A stretch of 6,960 bases of DNA from Bacteroidota bacterium (GCA_010027395.1 RGVD01000134.1:1-6960), one strand, 5' to 3'; positions 1-5,951 are shown, counted from the first letter of the stretch. Translations and numbers: made by a program. Notes: a model not told the origin generated them from the sequence alone.

Positions 1-384
1 ACCTGATTCATCTGTTGGAGTTTTACTTGAATCGGGTGTTTCTACTGGTGGTGGGAAATCAACAATAATCTCATCATTTAAAATTTCATCTCTGAATATA
101 TACAAAACAGAACCTATTACTACCAAAGAAAACAATACTACTGATATCAACAATACATTGGTATTTGGTTTTTTGGGTTTTCTAACATTTTCAGGTTCTG
201 AAGAATTTTGAATCGGTAAAATTGTCCAAACTAGATGACTTTGATCTTGTTTGGTGATTTCTAATGCTTTCTGACGCCCTGTTTTTTTATCAGCAATTAC
301 AACTTGATCTCCAGGAAAGCCATCAATATGCAATGTACCTGCAGGTCCGCTTACCACACGACTGTTGTGATAGACCGTGTACAT
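1..384 (-). CDS. Unrecognised single-pass membrane protein, 5' part (runs off left edge)
   Basis: The frame is open for 128 codons from an ATG at 384 to base 1, with no stop, so the C-terminus is outside the window. An in-frame TAA lies 19 codons upstream of this ATG with no ATG, GTG or TTG between, so the start is fairly secure, although no ribosome binding site is visible. Residues 1-60 are polar and beta-like (VSGPAGT, DGFPGD), and residues 61-75 are a lysine- and proline-rich linker. Residues 76-97 form one strongly hydrophobic membrane segment (NVLLISVVLFSLVV). The rest is acidic and then Pro/Thr/Ser-rich (DFPPPVETPD), like an extracytoplasmic stalk. The positive-inside rule puts the N-terminus in the cytoplasm. 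I do not recognise the family. It is divergent from the small gene starting at 420, with 35 bases between them. Confidence 0.6.
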   Translation of the reverse strand, partial: MYTVYHNSRVVSGPAGTLHIDGFPGDQVVIADKKTGRQKALEITKQDQSHLVWTILPIQNSSEPENVRKPKKPNTNVLLISVVLFSLVVIGSVLYIFRDEILNDEIIVDFPPPVETPDSSKTPTDESG

Positions 385-419
385 CTCAGGGTTATAACTT
401 TCAAAACTGATACGGGAAG

Positions 420-617
420 TTGAATAAAAATTTGTTACTTAACGCCCTCTGGTCCGGAATTGTTTTTCCAGGTGTGGGTTGTCTTATTTGGTTTCTAAAA
501 GGGGAGATCGGTTTAGCCATTTTTTGGCTTGGGCTTGCCTGGAGTGCCGTTTTTGCGGGACACCTTATTTATGTTTTATTAATTGCTTTATTTTACAAAC
601 CCGGAAAAAAAACCTGA
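420..617 (+). CDS. Small membrane protein with two predicted membrane segments
   Basis: This 65-residue ORF starts at TTG 420, with a later TTG at 432 as the alternative; an in-frame TGA lies at 408. Bases 414-419 (gggaag) resemble a ribosome binding site but sit directly against the first TTG, which fits the TTG at 432 better. Two hydrophobic segments (about residues 8-27 and 30-57) flank a short charged turn (LKGEIG), and the end is basic (YKPGKKT). The pattern ALWSG-x3-PGVG recalls the start of small TM2-like or DUF5683-like membrane proteins, but this is only a resemblance. The stop codon lies inside the minus-strand terminator stem at 614-637. The lack of an ATG and the small size keep confidence modest; it could be a remnant. 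Confidence 0.45.
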   Translation: MNKNLLLNALWSGIVFPGVGCLIWFLKGEIGLAIFWLGLAWSAVFAGHLIYVLLIALFYKPGKKT

Positions 618-637
618 CTTCTTGTGAAGGAAGTCAG
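605..637 (-). terminator. Intrinsic terminator for minus-strand transcript
   Basis: A perfect 8-bp stem (ctgacttc at 614-621, gaagtcag at 630-637) encloses an 8-nt loop. Read on the minus strand, the hairpin is followed by one G and then eight T (612-605), the classic Rho-independent arrangement. On the plus strand no T run follows. It lies 1 base beyond the stop codon of the 639-848 ORF, so it probably ends the transcript carrying the TetR gene and that ORF. Confidence 0.75.
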
Positions 638-638
638 T

Positions 639-848
639 TCAATAAATGGCAACAGCACCCGGTTGGCAGTTGTACCAAGCATAAGTGCTCTCTCCGTCGA
701 CATAGAGACTCTGAAAGTCTTTCAGGCAAGAAAAGCTACTCATGCAAAATGCACCCGGAATTTCTGTGCTATCGATCCCATAATCAGCACAAGCAGTGAG
801 ACTGAGATCTTTTTTACTAAACTCTATAGAACAATTATATTTATACAC
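639..848 (-). CDS. Hypothetical 69-residue Cys-containing ORF, possibly a gene fragment
   Basis: This short ORF begins at GTG 848 and overlaps the last 8 bases of the truncated TetR gene. It cannot extend upstream because TGA and TAA stand just before the GTG. It has five cysteines (positions about 6, 20, 34, 40 and 61) and is rich in Tyr, Ser and Phe, with no membrane segment or signal peptide. This looks like the tail of an extracytoplasmic protein that has lost its front. Codons use more G and C at third positions than the neighbouring genes. A strong terminator directly follows the stop, supporting minus-strand transcription through it. I do not recognise a family. It may be a pseudogene fragment left at the junction that also cut the TetR gene, or not coding at all. 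Confidence 0.35.
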   Translation of the reverse strand: MYKYNCSIEFSKKDLSLTACADYGIDSTEIPGAFCMSSFSCLKDFQSLYVDGESTYAWYNCQPGAVAIY

Positions 849-1383
849 TTATCATGCACAATCTAATCAAACTCACCTTATACCACTCATTAATAAAGTT
901 TATGGTGGATAGAATGCTTAACACAGCAAATTTCTTGTCAACATCATCAAAAATATCCTCCTTCTCACCATCTGCCAGAATGATGGTAAATTGATTTTCA
1001 TATTGTTGACGTAATTGCCTGAAAAGTTTAAGTTTAGGCTCGCTTAGGTTTCTCCATTCACTCAAGAAAACAGACGATTGATTTTGATTTTCAGTGATGG
1101 TTTCGATATGAAACTTTATGGCCATTCTTAATTTTTCTTCTGCATTAAAATAAATGTCATTTACTTCTCGCGCATTGGTAATAAATTTATCCGCCATATC
1201 AAAGCATACCTTTTCGAGCAATTCCTCTTTCGACTTGAAATGGTAATAAATACTCGCTGCCTCTATACCTAATTCAGCGGCTAAATCTCGCATACTTGTG
1301 GCTGCAAAGCCTTTTTGTTTGAACAATTTTGCAGCCCTATCTACGATTTGTTCTTTTCTGCTGATATTCAATATTTCTCCCAT
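841..1383 (-). CDS. TetR/AcrR-family transcriptional regulator, altered C-terminus
   Basis: The 180-residue product has a typical TetR N-terminal helix-turn-helix at residues 9-55. It reads ISRKEQIVDRAAKLF, then GFAATSMRDLAAELGI and a recognition helix ASIYYHFKSKEELL. The remainder is the helical ligand-binding and dimerisation domain. In Bacteroidota relatives I know, the motif around residues 160-169 (here STINFINEWYK) is followed by a segment like PEGKLTPEEIA and a last helix ending near residue 195. Here the sequence changes after K169 to VSLIRLCMISV and stops, so about 25 residues of the last helix appear lost. No other frame past 876 restores that segment. The ATG at 1383 gives the usual N-terminus. 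A promoter and palindrome just upstream suggest autoregulation. The ligand is unknown. The gene is divergent from recR. Confidence 0.88.
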   Translation of the reverse strand: MGEILNISRKEQIVDRAAKLFKQKGFAATSMRDLAAELGIEAASIYYHFKSKEELLEKVCFDMADKFITNAREVNDIYFNAEEKLRMAIKFHIETITENQNQSSVFLSEWRNLSEPKLKLFRQLRQQYENQFTIILADGEKEDIFDDVDKKFAVLSILSTINFINEWYKVSLIRLCMISV

Positions 1384-1386
1384 TAC

Positions 1387-1400
1387 CTAACGAATGTTAG
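1387..1400. promoter_or_regulatory. Probable TetR operator (inverted repeat)
   Basis: A perfect palindromic pair ctaac (1387-1391) and gttag (1396-1400) is separated by gaat. It lies 3 bases upstream of the TetR start codon and just downstream of the predicted -7 element at 1402-1409, so it would cover the transcription start. This position and the short dyad form fit an autoregulatory TetR-family site; binding is inferred. Confidence 0.55.
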
Positions 1401-1401
1401 A

Positions 1402-1432
1402 CAAATGTATAAAATGAATTTAGAAATACAAA
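1402..1432 (-). promoter_or_regulatory. Bacteroidota-type promoter of the TetR gene
   Basis: On the minus strand, TACATTTG (1409-1402) matches the Bacteroidota -7 consensus TAnnTTTG exactly. A TTTG -33 element lies at 1432-1429, with a 19-bp spacer. The start of transcription would fall near 1395, inside the palindrome at 1387-1400, leaving a leader of only about a dozen bases. Confidence 0.65.
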
Positions 1433-1532
1433 TTTTTCATTAAATTTTGATGTAAGGATGACCAAATTTGTATGAAGAAATTGTGAATTAGTTAAAGGGT
1501 TGAATTTGGATTTAGTCAATACATTTGCTGCA

Positions 1533-2138
1533 GTGAATTATCCATCATCATTAATAGAGGAAGCAGTTAATGAGCTCTCTAAATTTCCGGGGGTAGGCAA
1601 GAAATCTGCCTTGCGAATGGTTTTATTTTTATTAAAGCAAACTCCTTCAGATGCCCGCAAATTAGGCGAAGCCGTGATTAATATGCGCGAAAAAATTAAC
1701 TATTGTAAGAGATGCTACAATGTAAGTGATTACGATTTATGTAATATCTGTGCTAACCCAAAAAGAAACTTACAAACCATTTGTGTGGTGGAAGATTTAA
1801 GAGATGTAATTGCCATTGAAAATACCAATCAGCACAACGGTATGTATCATGTGCTTGGTGGAGTAATATCGCCTATGAATGGAATTGGCCCTGATGAATT
1901 GAAGATAGATGAGTTGGTTATGAGGGTAAAGGCTGAAGAAATTTCAGAAGTAATAATGGCGCTTAGCCCAACTCCTGAAGGCGACACAACCATTTATTAT
2001 CTTTCAAAAAAAATGGCTGGATTAGATGTAAAGATTAGCACCATTTCAAGAGGAATTGCTATAGGTGGTGAACTTGAATATGCTGATGAAATTACTTTGG
2101 GCCGCTCAATTGTTACACGCATTCCTTATCAGATGTAG
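1533..2138 (+). CDS. recR: Recombination mediator protein RecR
   Basis: RecR works with RecO and RecF to load RecA onto gapped single-stranded DNA. The start at GTG 1533 (VNYPSSLIEEAVNEL) gives 201 residues, the usual family length, and matches the typical Bacteroidota N-terminus. The frame is open back to a TTG at 1500, which would add 11 residues with no counterpart I know of. Domains with GTG as residue 1: helix-hairpin-helix at 12-30 (KFPGVGKKSALR), and a four-cysteine zinc finger at C58, C61, C70 and C73. The Toprim domain runs from about 81 to 176 (TICVVEDLRDVIAIE, HVLGG, SPMNGIGPD, ALSPTPEGDTT). The C-terminal ISRGIAIGGELEYADEITLGRS motif group follows (split here as ISRGIAIGG, then LEYADEITLGRS). 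All hallmark residues are present, so it should be functional. No good plus-strand promoter or terminator is evident. Confidence 0.96.
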   Translation: MNYPSSLIEEAVNELSKFPGVGKKSALRMVLFLLKQTPSDARKLGEAVINMREKINYCKRCYNVSDYDLCNICANPKRNLQTICVVEDLRDVIAIENTNQHNGMYHVLGGVISPMNGIGPDELKIDELVMRVKAEEISEVIMALSPTPEGDTTIYYLSKKMAGLDVKISTISRGIAIGGELEYADEITLGRSIVTRIPYQM

Positions 2139-2250
2139 CTATTTCCCTTTTTATAGGTATACTCGATTGAGATTTTGTTTTTTTGCAAGTATTAAATGTT
2201 AAGCCTCCTAAAAGCATAATAGCCATCAAAGTATGTTTAATTGCCTTCAT
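2113..2250 (-). CDS. Possible very small lipoprotein (45 residues)
   Basis: On the minus strand an ATG at 2250 opens 45 codons ending with TAA at 2113. The product starts with a lipoprotein-like signal: basic MKAIKH, hydrophobic TLMAIMLLGGL, then TFNTC followed by KKTKSQSS. The Cys at 22 followed by lysines resembles many small Bacteroidota lipoproteins, although the -3 Phe and -2 Asn make a poor lipobox. The last 26 bases overlap the 3' end of recR on the opposite strand. A near-consensus -7 element (CACATTTG, one mismatch) lies about 30 bases upstream, without a clear -33 partner. No family is recognised; chance is a real alternative for so short a frame. Confidence 0.35.
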   Translation of the reverse strand: MKAIKHTLMAIMLLGGLTFNTCKKTKSQSSIPIKREIATSDKECV

Positions 2251-2370
2251 AATTTTGTAGTATTTGTTCTGTAATACAATACAAATGTGCAATAAGTTAC
2301 ATTCACTTTCGATTATTTTTCGATTAAGTTTGATTTAACAGGGATGAAGTGCATAAAACGTAGGGTGAAA

Positions 2371-3519
2371 TTACTTTGCCTTCCCAAAATTGAAATTTTG
2401 CTTGTAGCTTAAGTAAAACGAGTATGAATAATCCAATGAGGTAGAAGCAAAGTCATAAAAGGGCTCTAAACGAGCAGTCATATATAAATTGTTGTAAAAG
2501 GGTTTTTCGTAAAGAATCCTTAGAAATAACAATTCCCTTTTGTAATTGGGAGTAAAATAGCTTGATTTATCAATACTTTGGCTTTGAAAAATAGCAGTTC
2601 CTCTGGGTGCAATAAAGTTTTGTGAATTCCAATAACTCAGCATAAATCCCAGATATTTAGTGTCAACAAATGCGTTTAAATACATGGCATTTCCATTATC
2701 AAAAGGCATTCCTGAACTAGAGTTTTCTTTGTATAGCAGATAATAAGGTTCTAATCTTACCTCTTTAATAAATTTATTTGAGAAACTTTTTGAAATTCTC
2801 AGGCCTGCAGCGGCATTCATTTTTACATACAATTGATTAATTGTATCTTCATCAATTTGTCCGCCACGGTGCGAGAGCAAAAATTGTGATATGAGCATAA
2901 TATGCCAATTCTTATGTTTTGCATTAGGCTCAATTAAGTCAAACTGCAAACTGCCCCCAGTTGTAAGCTGTTCTTTATATGGAGAGCCTCTTTCAATATA
3001 CTTTTCCCAATTTATCCATGAATCAAAAAAGGTTCTTTGGCTAGTGTATTTTACTTGAAATCCGTTTTCTAATCTATTTTCTATTACCCTTGATATATCA
3101 AACATAGGTTCAATTATCCGGTGACTTAGAGCTCCTTCAAGCGTGCCGAAGAGCATACTGAAATTGTTCTTTTTTGCTTTTAGTGTGAAGGTGGATGTAA
3201 TGGAAGTGTATGTGTTTTCTGACCCAAAATCATTTCTTAAAAATACGCCTGCTTGTAATTTTAAATATGGATTAACTTGATAGTATAAACTTGGATTGAG
3301 TTGATAACCAAAAAGTGTACGGCCCACTTCAATTTTACTATAATATTCAGTATTTCGCATATAATTAAACGCATTCAAGCTTAAGCCAATGCGATTGCTG
3401 TCCGAGGGGCTAATGTCAATTTTGTCTTGTAAATACGTATTGTTTAGTTGAGCTATTGAAACAAAGCAGCTCGATAATAACAGGAAGAGAGTAAAAAATA
3501 TGTGTTTATTAAGTTGCAT
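2371..3519 (-). CDS. Predicted outer-membrane beta-barrel protein, function unknown
   Basis: The 382-residue product has an N-terminal export signal: MQLNKH, a hydrophobic core at about 7-17, and a likely signal peptidase I site near SIA-Q at 21-24. An LSSC at 15-18 also fits a lipobox, but the following FVSIAQ is unlike a mature lipoprotein. The mature part alternates polar and aromatic residues in many short strands (YYSKIEVGRTLFGYQL, LYYQVNPYLKLQAGVF, YMTARLEPFYDFA, SYSFYLSYKQNFNF) and has no long helical membrane segment. This is typical of an outer-membrane beta-barrel. No TonB box or plug domain is seen. I do not recognise the family, so a role in transport, adhesion or structure cannot be chosen. 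It starts 2 bases after the upstream Fe-S protein gene, so the two are probably cotranscribed and translationally coupled. Confidence 0.75.
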   Translation of the reverse strand: MQLNKHIFFTLFLLLSSCFVSIAQLNNTYLQDKIDISPSDSNRIGLSLNAFNYMRNTEYYSKIEVGRTLFGYQLNPSLYYQVNPYLKLQAGVFLRNDFGSENTYTSITSTFTLKAKKNNFSMLFGTLEGALSHRIIEPMFDISRVIENRLENGFQVKYTSQRTFFDSWINWEKYIERGSPYKEQLTTGGSLQFDLIEPNAKHKNWHIMLISQFLLSHRGGQIDEDTINQLYVKMNAAAGLRISKSFSNKFIKEVRLEPYYLLYKENSSSGMPFDNGNAMYLNAFVDTKYLGFMLSYWNSQNFIAPRGTAIFQSQSIDKSSYFTPNYKRELLFLRILYEKPFYNNLYMTARLEPFYDFASTSLDYSYSFYLSYKQNFNFGKAK

Positions 3520-3521
3520 GA

Positions 3522-4310
3522 CTATAAGTCCATTGCATTGCTAACCAATTCTGCTATATCTAGCACTTGAATCTCTTGTTCTTTATTATGATGTTTTACA
3601 CCATCTCTTAGCATGGTCATACAAAAAGGACAAGCAGCAGCTACCACAGCCGGTTTGGTTTCTAAGGCATCATCCATTCTTTCAAGATTTACTTCATTGC
3701 TTCCTTGTTCAGCATCTTTAAACATTTGAGCGCCACCTGCACCACAGCATAAGCCATTTGCTTTGCTTCGTTTCATTTCCACCAATTCAGCATCCAATTT
3801 TTCAATTACCTCACGTGGAGCCTCAAAAATATTATTGGCTCTGCCTAAGTAACAGCTATCATGGTAAGTAATACGTTGGCCTTTGAAAGCGCCACCTTTG
3901 ATGGCTATCTTACCTTCGTTTAATAATTGATTAATAAGAGTAGTATGATGTAAAACCTCATAAGAACCGCCCATTTCAGGGTATTCATTCTTAATGGTAT
4001 TGAAACAGTGAGGGCAAGCAGTTACAATTTTTTTGATATTGTAGGCATTTAAAGTTGTAATGTTTTGCATAGCAAGCATTTGATATAGGAATTCATTCCC
4101 GGCACGCTTTGCAGGATCTCCTGTACAAGCTTCTTCTGTAGCTAGAATGGCGAACTTAATACCCGCTGCATGCAAAATTTTAGCCACAGCTTTGGTTATT
4201 TTTTGAGCTCTTTCATCAAAACTTCCTGCACAACCTACCCAAAACAAAATTTCGGCATCCTCGCCTGCTGATGTCATTTCAGCTATGGTACGAACTTTAA
4301 ATTCAGTCAT
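3522..4310 (-). CDS. CCG-domain (HdrB/GlcF-like) Fe-S oxidoreductase subunit
   Basis: This protein belongs to the cysteine-rich CCG-domain family (heterodisulfide reductase B, glycolate oxidase GlcF, lactate utilisation LutA). These proteins bind Fe-S clusters and pass electrons in multi-subunit oxidoreductases. I chose ATG 4310 (MTEFKVRTIAEM, 262 residues), which matches the usual Bacteroidota N-terminus; the frame opens 26 codons earlier, but that extension is hydrophobic and atypical. Two modules are seen. Module 1 has C27 (VGCAGSFDERA), C62 in EACTGDPAKRAGNE, and C99-x2-C102 (ACPHCFNT). Module 2 has C153 (DSCYLGRAN), C188-C189 (LCCGAGGAQMF) and C227-x2-C230 (ACPFCMTM). Module 1 has CTG where the second has CCG, which I believe is normal for this subfamily. 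Relatives usually sit beside a 4Fe-4S ferredoxin-type partner gene; none is adjacent here. The substrate is unknown. Confidence 0.93.
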   Translation of the reverse strand: MTEFKVRTIAEMTSAGEDAEILFWVGCAGSFDERAQKITKAVAKILHAAGIKFAILATEEACTGDPAKRAGNEFLYQMLAMQNITTLNAYNIKKIVTACPHCFNTIKNEYPEMGGSYEVLHHTTLINQLLNEGKIAIKGGAFKGQRITYHDSCYLGRANNIFEAPREVIEKLDAELVEMKRSKANGLCCGAGGAQMFKDAEQGSNEVNLERMDDALETKPAVVAAACPFCMTMLRDGVKHHNKEQEIQVLDIAELVSNAMDL

Positions 4311-4532
4311 AAAAATGATAATAATCGAAGGCAATTTATGAAAACTGAGAGAAAAGAAAAATCTAAGTTTCAATGTGGCAATAAACAACTCGTATTATGC
4401 CCATCAAACTTTTAGGCTTCCTTATATCTCACCGATAATATGTAATTAATTTTTTGTGACTATTTTTTGGTTGACTAGCATTAGTTGAAAATGACAATAG
4501 AAATCTGCCCTTTTTCCTTTTAAAATTATTGC

Positions 4533-4540
4533 TAATTTTG
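4533..4540 (+). promoter_or_regulatory. Possible -7 element for the HipA-like gene
   Basis: TAATTTTG matches the Bacteroidota -7 consensus TAnnTTTG exactly and would start transcription about 45 bases before the ATG at 4593. There is no good TTTG about 19 bases upstream (only a T/C-rich run at 4511-4520), so support is partial. The rest of the 282-base divergent region 4311-4592 shows no other feature I can support and no clear promoter for the minus-strand Fe-S gene. Confidence 0.3.
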
Positions 4541-4592
4541 GCTTTTAGATTGCATAACTGATGTGGTATGCATAAACTTGATTAGACCATAA

Positions 4593-5378
4593 ATGCAAAG
4601 CTTGAGAAAAGTAACTATTACAAGATACATAACACCTTTGCGAGAAGGAGGTTCTTTGCCTGCCTTAGCAGAAGGTGATGATGATTTTAAATATGTGCTA
4701 AAGTTTAATGGAACTGGGCATGGTCCCAAGGTTCTTATTGCAGAACTATTAGGAGGTGAAATAGCTCGTGCCATTGGATTAAAGGTGCCTGAATTGGTGT
4801 TTGCCGATTTGCACGAAGCCTTTGGACAAACCGAAGCCGATGAAGAAATTCAAGACTTGTTGAAGGCAAGTAAAGGCCTTAATTTAGCCTTACATTTTCT
4901 TTCAGGTGCCATTAATTTCGATCCTGTGGTGAAGACAATTGAAGCCCAACTTGCCTCTCAAATTGTGTGGTTAGATGCCTTTATTACCAATGTTGACCGC
5001 ACTTTTCGAAACACAAATATGTTGCTATGGAACAGAGAACTGTGGTTGATAGACCATGGCGCTTGTTTGTATTTTCATCATGGTGGCACTGATTGGGAAA
5101 CGGCTAGCAAAACGCCTTTTAATACTATTAGAACACATGTGCTCTTACCTCAAGCTAGTTTGCTAAGTAAAGTTGATGCTGAAATCAAACAAATATTAAC
5201 TCCTGATAAACTGACCGAGATTGTCAACTTAATACCAAATGAGTGGCTTGTATGGAGCGATTCTGATAAATCACCTGCTGAATTGCGAGACATGTATTTG
5301 AACTTTTTTCTTACTCGCTTATCGAACACCGACTTATTTATTAATGAAGCCCAACATGCAAGAGAAACACTTATATGA
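4593..5378 (+). CDS. HipA-like family kinase-fold protein, paired with DUF3037
   Basis: The 261-residue product fits the compact HipA-like kinase family that lacks the long N-terminal domain of the HipA toxin. Visible kinase-fold features: a glycine-rich loop with possible ATP-binding lysine at 33-46 (KYVLKFNGTGHGPK); and a helix at 48-66 (LIAELLGGEIARAIGLKVPE), like the small-lobe helix of HipA. A catalytic loop lies at 127-142 (LDAFITNVDRTFRNTN), with D135 and N142 as likely catalytic and metal-binding residues. A metal-binding IDHG at 153-156 stands in place of DFG. No key residue looks lost, so it may be an active ATP-dependent kinase or AMPylase; the target is unknown. An in-frame TAA stands directly before the ATG, fixing the start. 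It overlaps the DUF3037 gene, its usual partner. No HipB-like antitoxin gene is near, so a classical toxin-antitoxin role is not supported. Confidence 0.87.
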   Translation: MQSLRKVTITRYITPLREGGSLPALAEGDDDFKYVLKFNGTGHGPKVLIAELLGGEIARAIGLKVPELVFADLHEAFGQTEADEEIQDLLKASKGLNLALHFLSGAINFDPVVKTIEAQLASQIVWLDAFITNVDRTFRNTNMLLWNRELWLIDHGACLYFHHGGTDWETASKTPFNTIRTHVLLPQASLLSKVDAEIKQILTPDKLTEIVNLIPNEWLVWSDSDKSPAELRDMYLNFFLTRLSNTDLFINEAQHARETLI

Positions 5379-5739
5379 GTATGCGGTAATTCGTGTCTTG
5401 CCAGTTGTTGAGCGAGAAGAATTTATTAATGTGGGCATCATTTTGTTTTGCAAAAAAGAAGCTTTCATTAATGTTCATTATGCCTTGGATTCAGCAAAAT
5501 TATTCTCCTTTTCAAAAGAGATAGATGTAGAGCAAATTGAAAAAAATCTTCAATCATTGGCTAAGATTGCCCATGGAGAAAAGCACTGCGGCCCTATTGC
5601 AGAATTAGATGTGCCATCAAGGTTCAGATGGCTTACGGCTGTAAGGAGTTCAGCTATTCAGCTTTCAAGGCCACACCCTGGTATGTGTAGTGACTTGGAA
5701 AAGACAGCAATGCGTTTATTTGAGGAGTTAGTTTTGTAA
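5356..5739 (+). CDS. DUF3037 domain-containing protein
   Basis: The 127-residue product matches the family hallmarks: an N-terminal HLYEYAVIRVLPVVEREEFINVGIIL strand-turn-strand (shown here as HLYEYAVIRV, then EREEFINVGIIL), a charged helical middle with KHCGPIAEL at 76-84, and a C-terminal SRFRWLTAVRSSAIQ followed by HPGMCSDLEKTAMRLFEEL. The start at ATG 5356 (MQEKHLYEYAV) gives the typical N-terminus; ATG 5344 would add MKPN. Either way the 5' end overlaps the HipA-like gene (by 23 or 35 bases), in a different frame, so the two are cotranscribed and probably translated at a fixed ratio. The family's biochemical function is not known. The conserved pairing suggests it is a partner, substrate or regulator of the kinase. 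The last codons (RLFEELVL) recur in the two downstream repeat copies. Confidence 0.88.
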   Translation: MQEKHLYEYAVIRVLPVVEREEFINVGIILFCKKEAFINVHYALDSAKLFSFSKEIDVEQIEKNLQSLAKIAHGEKHCGPIAELDVPSRFRWLTAVRSSAIQLSRPHPGMCSDLEKTAMRLFEELVL

Positions 5740-5815
5740 GTGAGTTTATACAAAGTTAAAAACTTTGATTACTTATCCTCACAAGTGACGCTGCACTTAA
5801 CACTTGCGAGAGCAT
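5716..5815. repeat. Repeat copy 1 of three (includes 3' end of DUF3037 gene)
   Basis: This 100-bp unit begins inside the final eight codons of the DUF3037 gene and continues past its TAA. It carries two dyads. One is caaagtt-aaa-aactttg (5751-5767), a perfect 7-bp stem. The other is ctcacaagtg (5778-5787) against cacttgcgag (5801-5810), with one mismatch in ten. It differs from copy 2 at 5 positions. Neither dyad is followed by a T run, so they are not clear terminators. Confidence 0.9.
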
Positions 5816-5820
5816 TGGGA

Positions 5821-5920
5821 TTATTTGAGGAGTTGGTTTTGTAAGGGAGTTTATACAAAGTTAAAAACTTTGTTTACTTATCCTCACAAGTGACGCTTCG
5901 CTTAACACTTGCGAGAGCAT
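5821..5920. repeat. Repeat copy 2 of three
   Basis: A 100-bp unit placed 105 bases after copy 1. It still contains codons readable as LFEELVL plus stop, with a tta-to-ttg synonymous change. The same two dyads are at 5856-5872 and 5883-5892/5906-5915. It is closer to copy 3 (two substitutions, one inserted T) than to copy 1 (five substitutions). Confidence 0.9.
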
Positions 5921-5938
5921 TGACTTGCGAGAGCATTG
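5907..5938. repeat. Perfect 16-bp tandem duplication at the end of copy 2
   Basis: The 16-mer acttgcgagagcattg occurs at 5907-5922 and again, with no gap and no mismatch, at 5923-5938. It is part of the distal end of the larger repeat and explains, with the extra leading segment of copy 3, the longer spacing between copies 2 and 3. Confidence 0.9.
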
Positions 5939-5951
5939 GACAGCAAGGCGT

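Noticed and set aside
479..799. 106-codon plus-strand frame
   Set aside because: It overlaps the two-helix membrane protein in another frame and crosses the minus-strand terminator; its product is low in hydrophobic order and resembles no protein, so it is read as a chance frame.
624..866. 80-codon plus-strand frame from GTG 624
   Set aside because: It lies antisense to the 639-848 frame, starts inside the terminator hairpin, and has no ribosome binding site or protein-like features.
2140..2195. Possible recR terminator (ctcgattgag followed by T-rich DNA)
   Set aside because: The stem is only 3 bp, too weak to support an intrinsic terminator.
4532..4774. 80-codon minus-strand frame
   Set aside because: Antisense to the 5' end of the clearly coding HipA-like gene and its promoter region; its composition is that of a mirror frame.
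4593..5378. Classical HipBA toxin-antitoxin operon
   Set aside because: There is no HipB-like helix-turn-helix gene adjacent, and the protein is far shorter than full HipA, matching the compact DUF3037-linked family instead.
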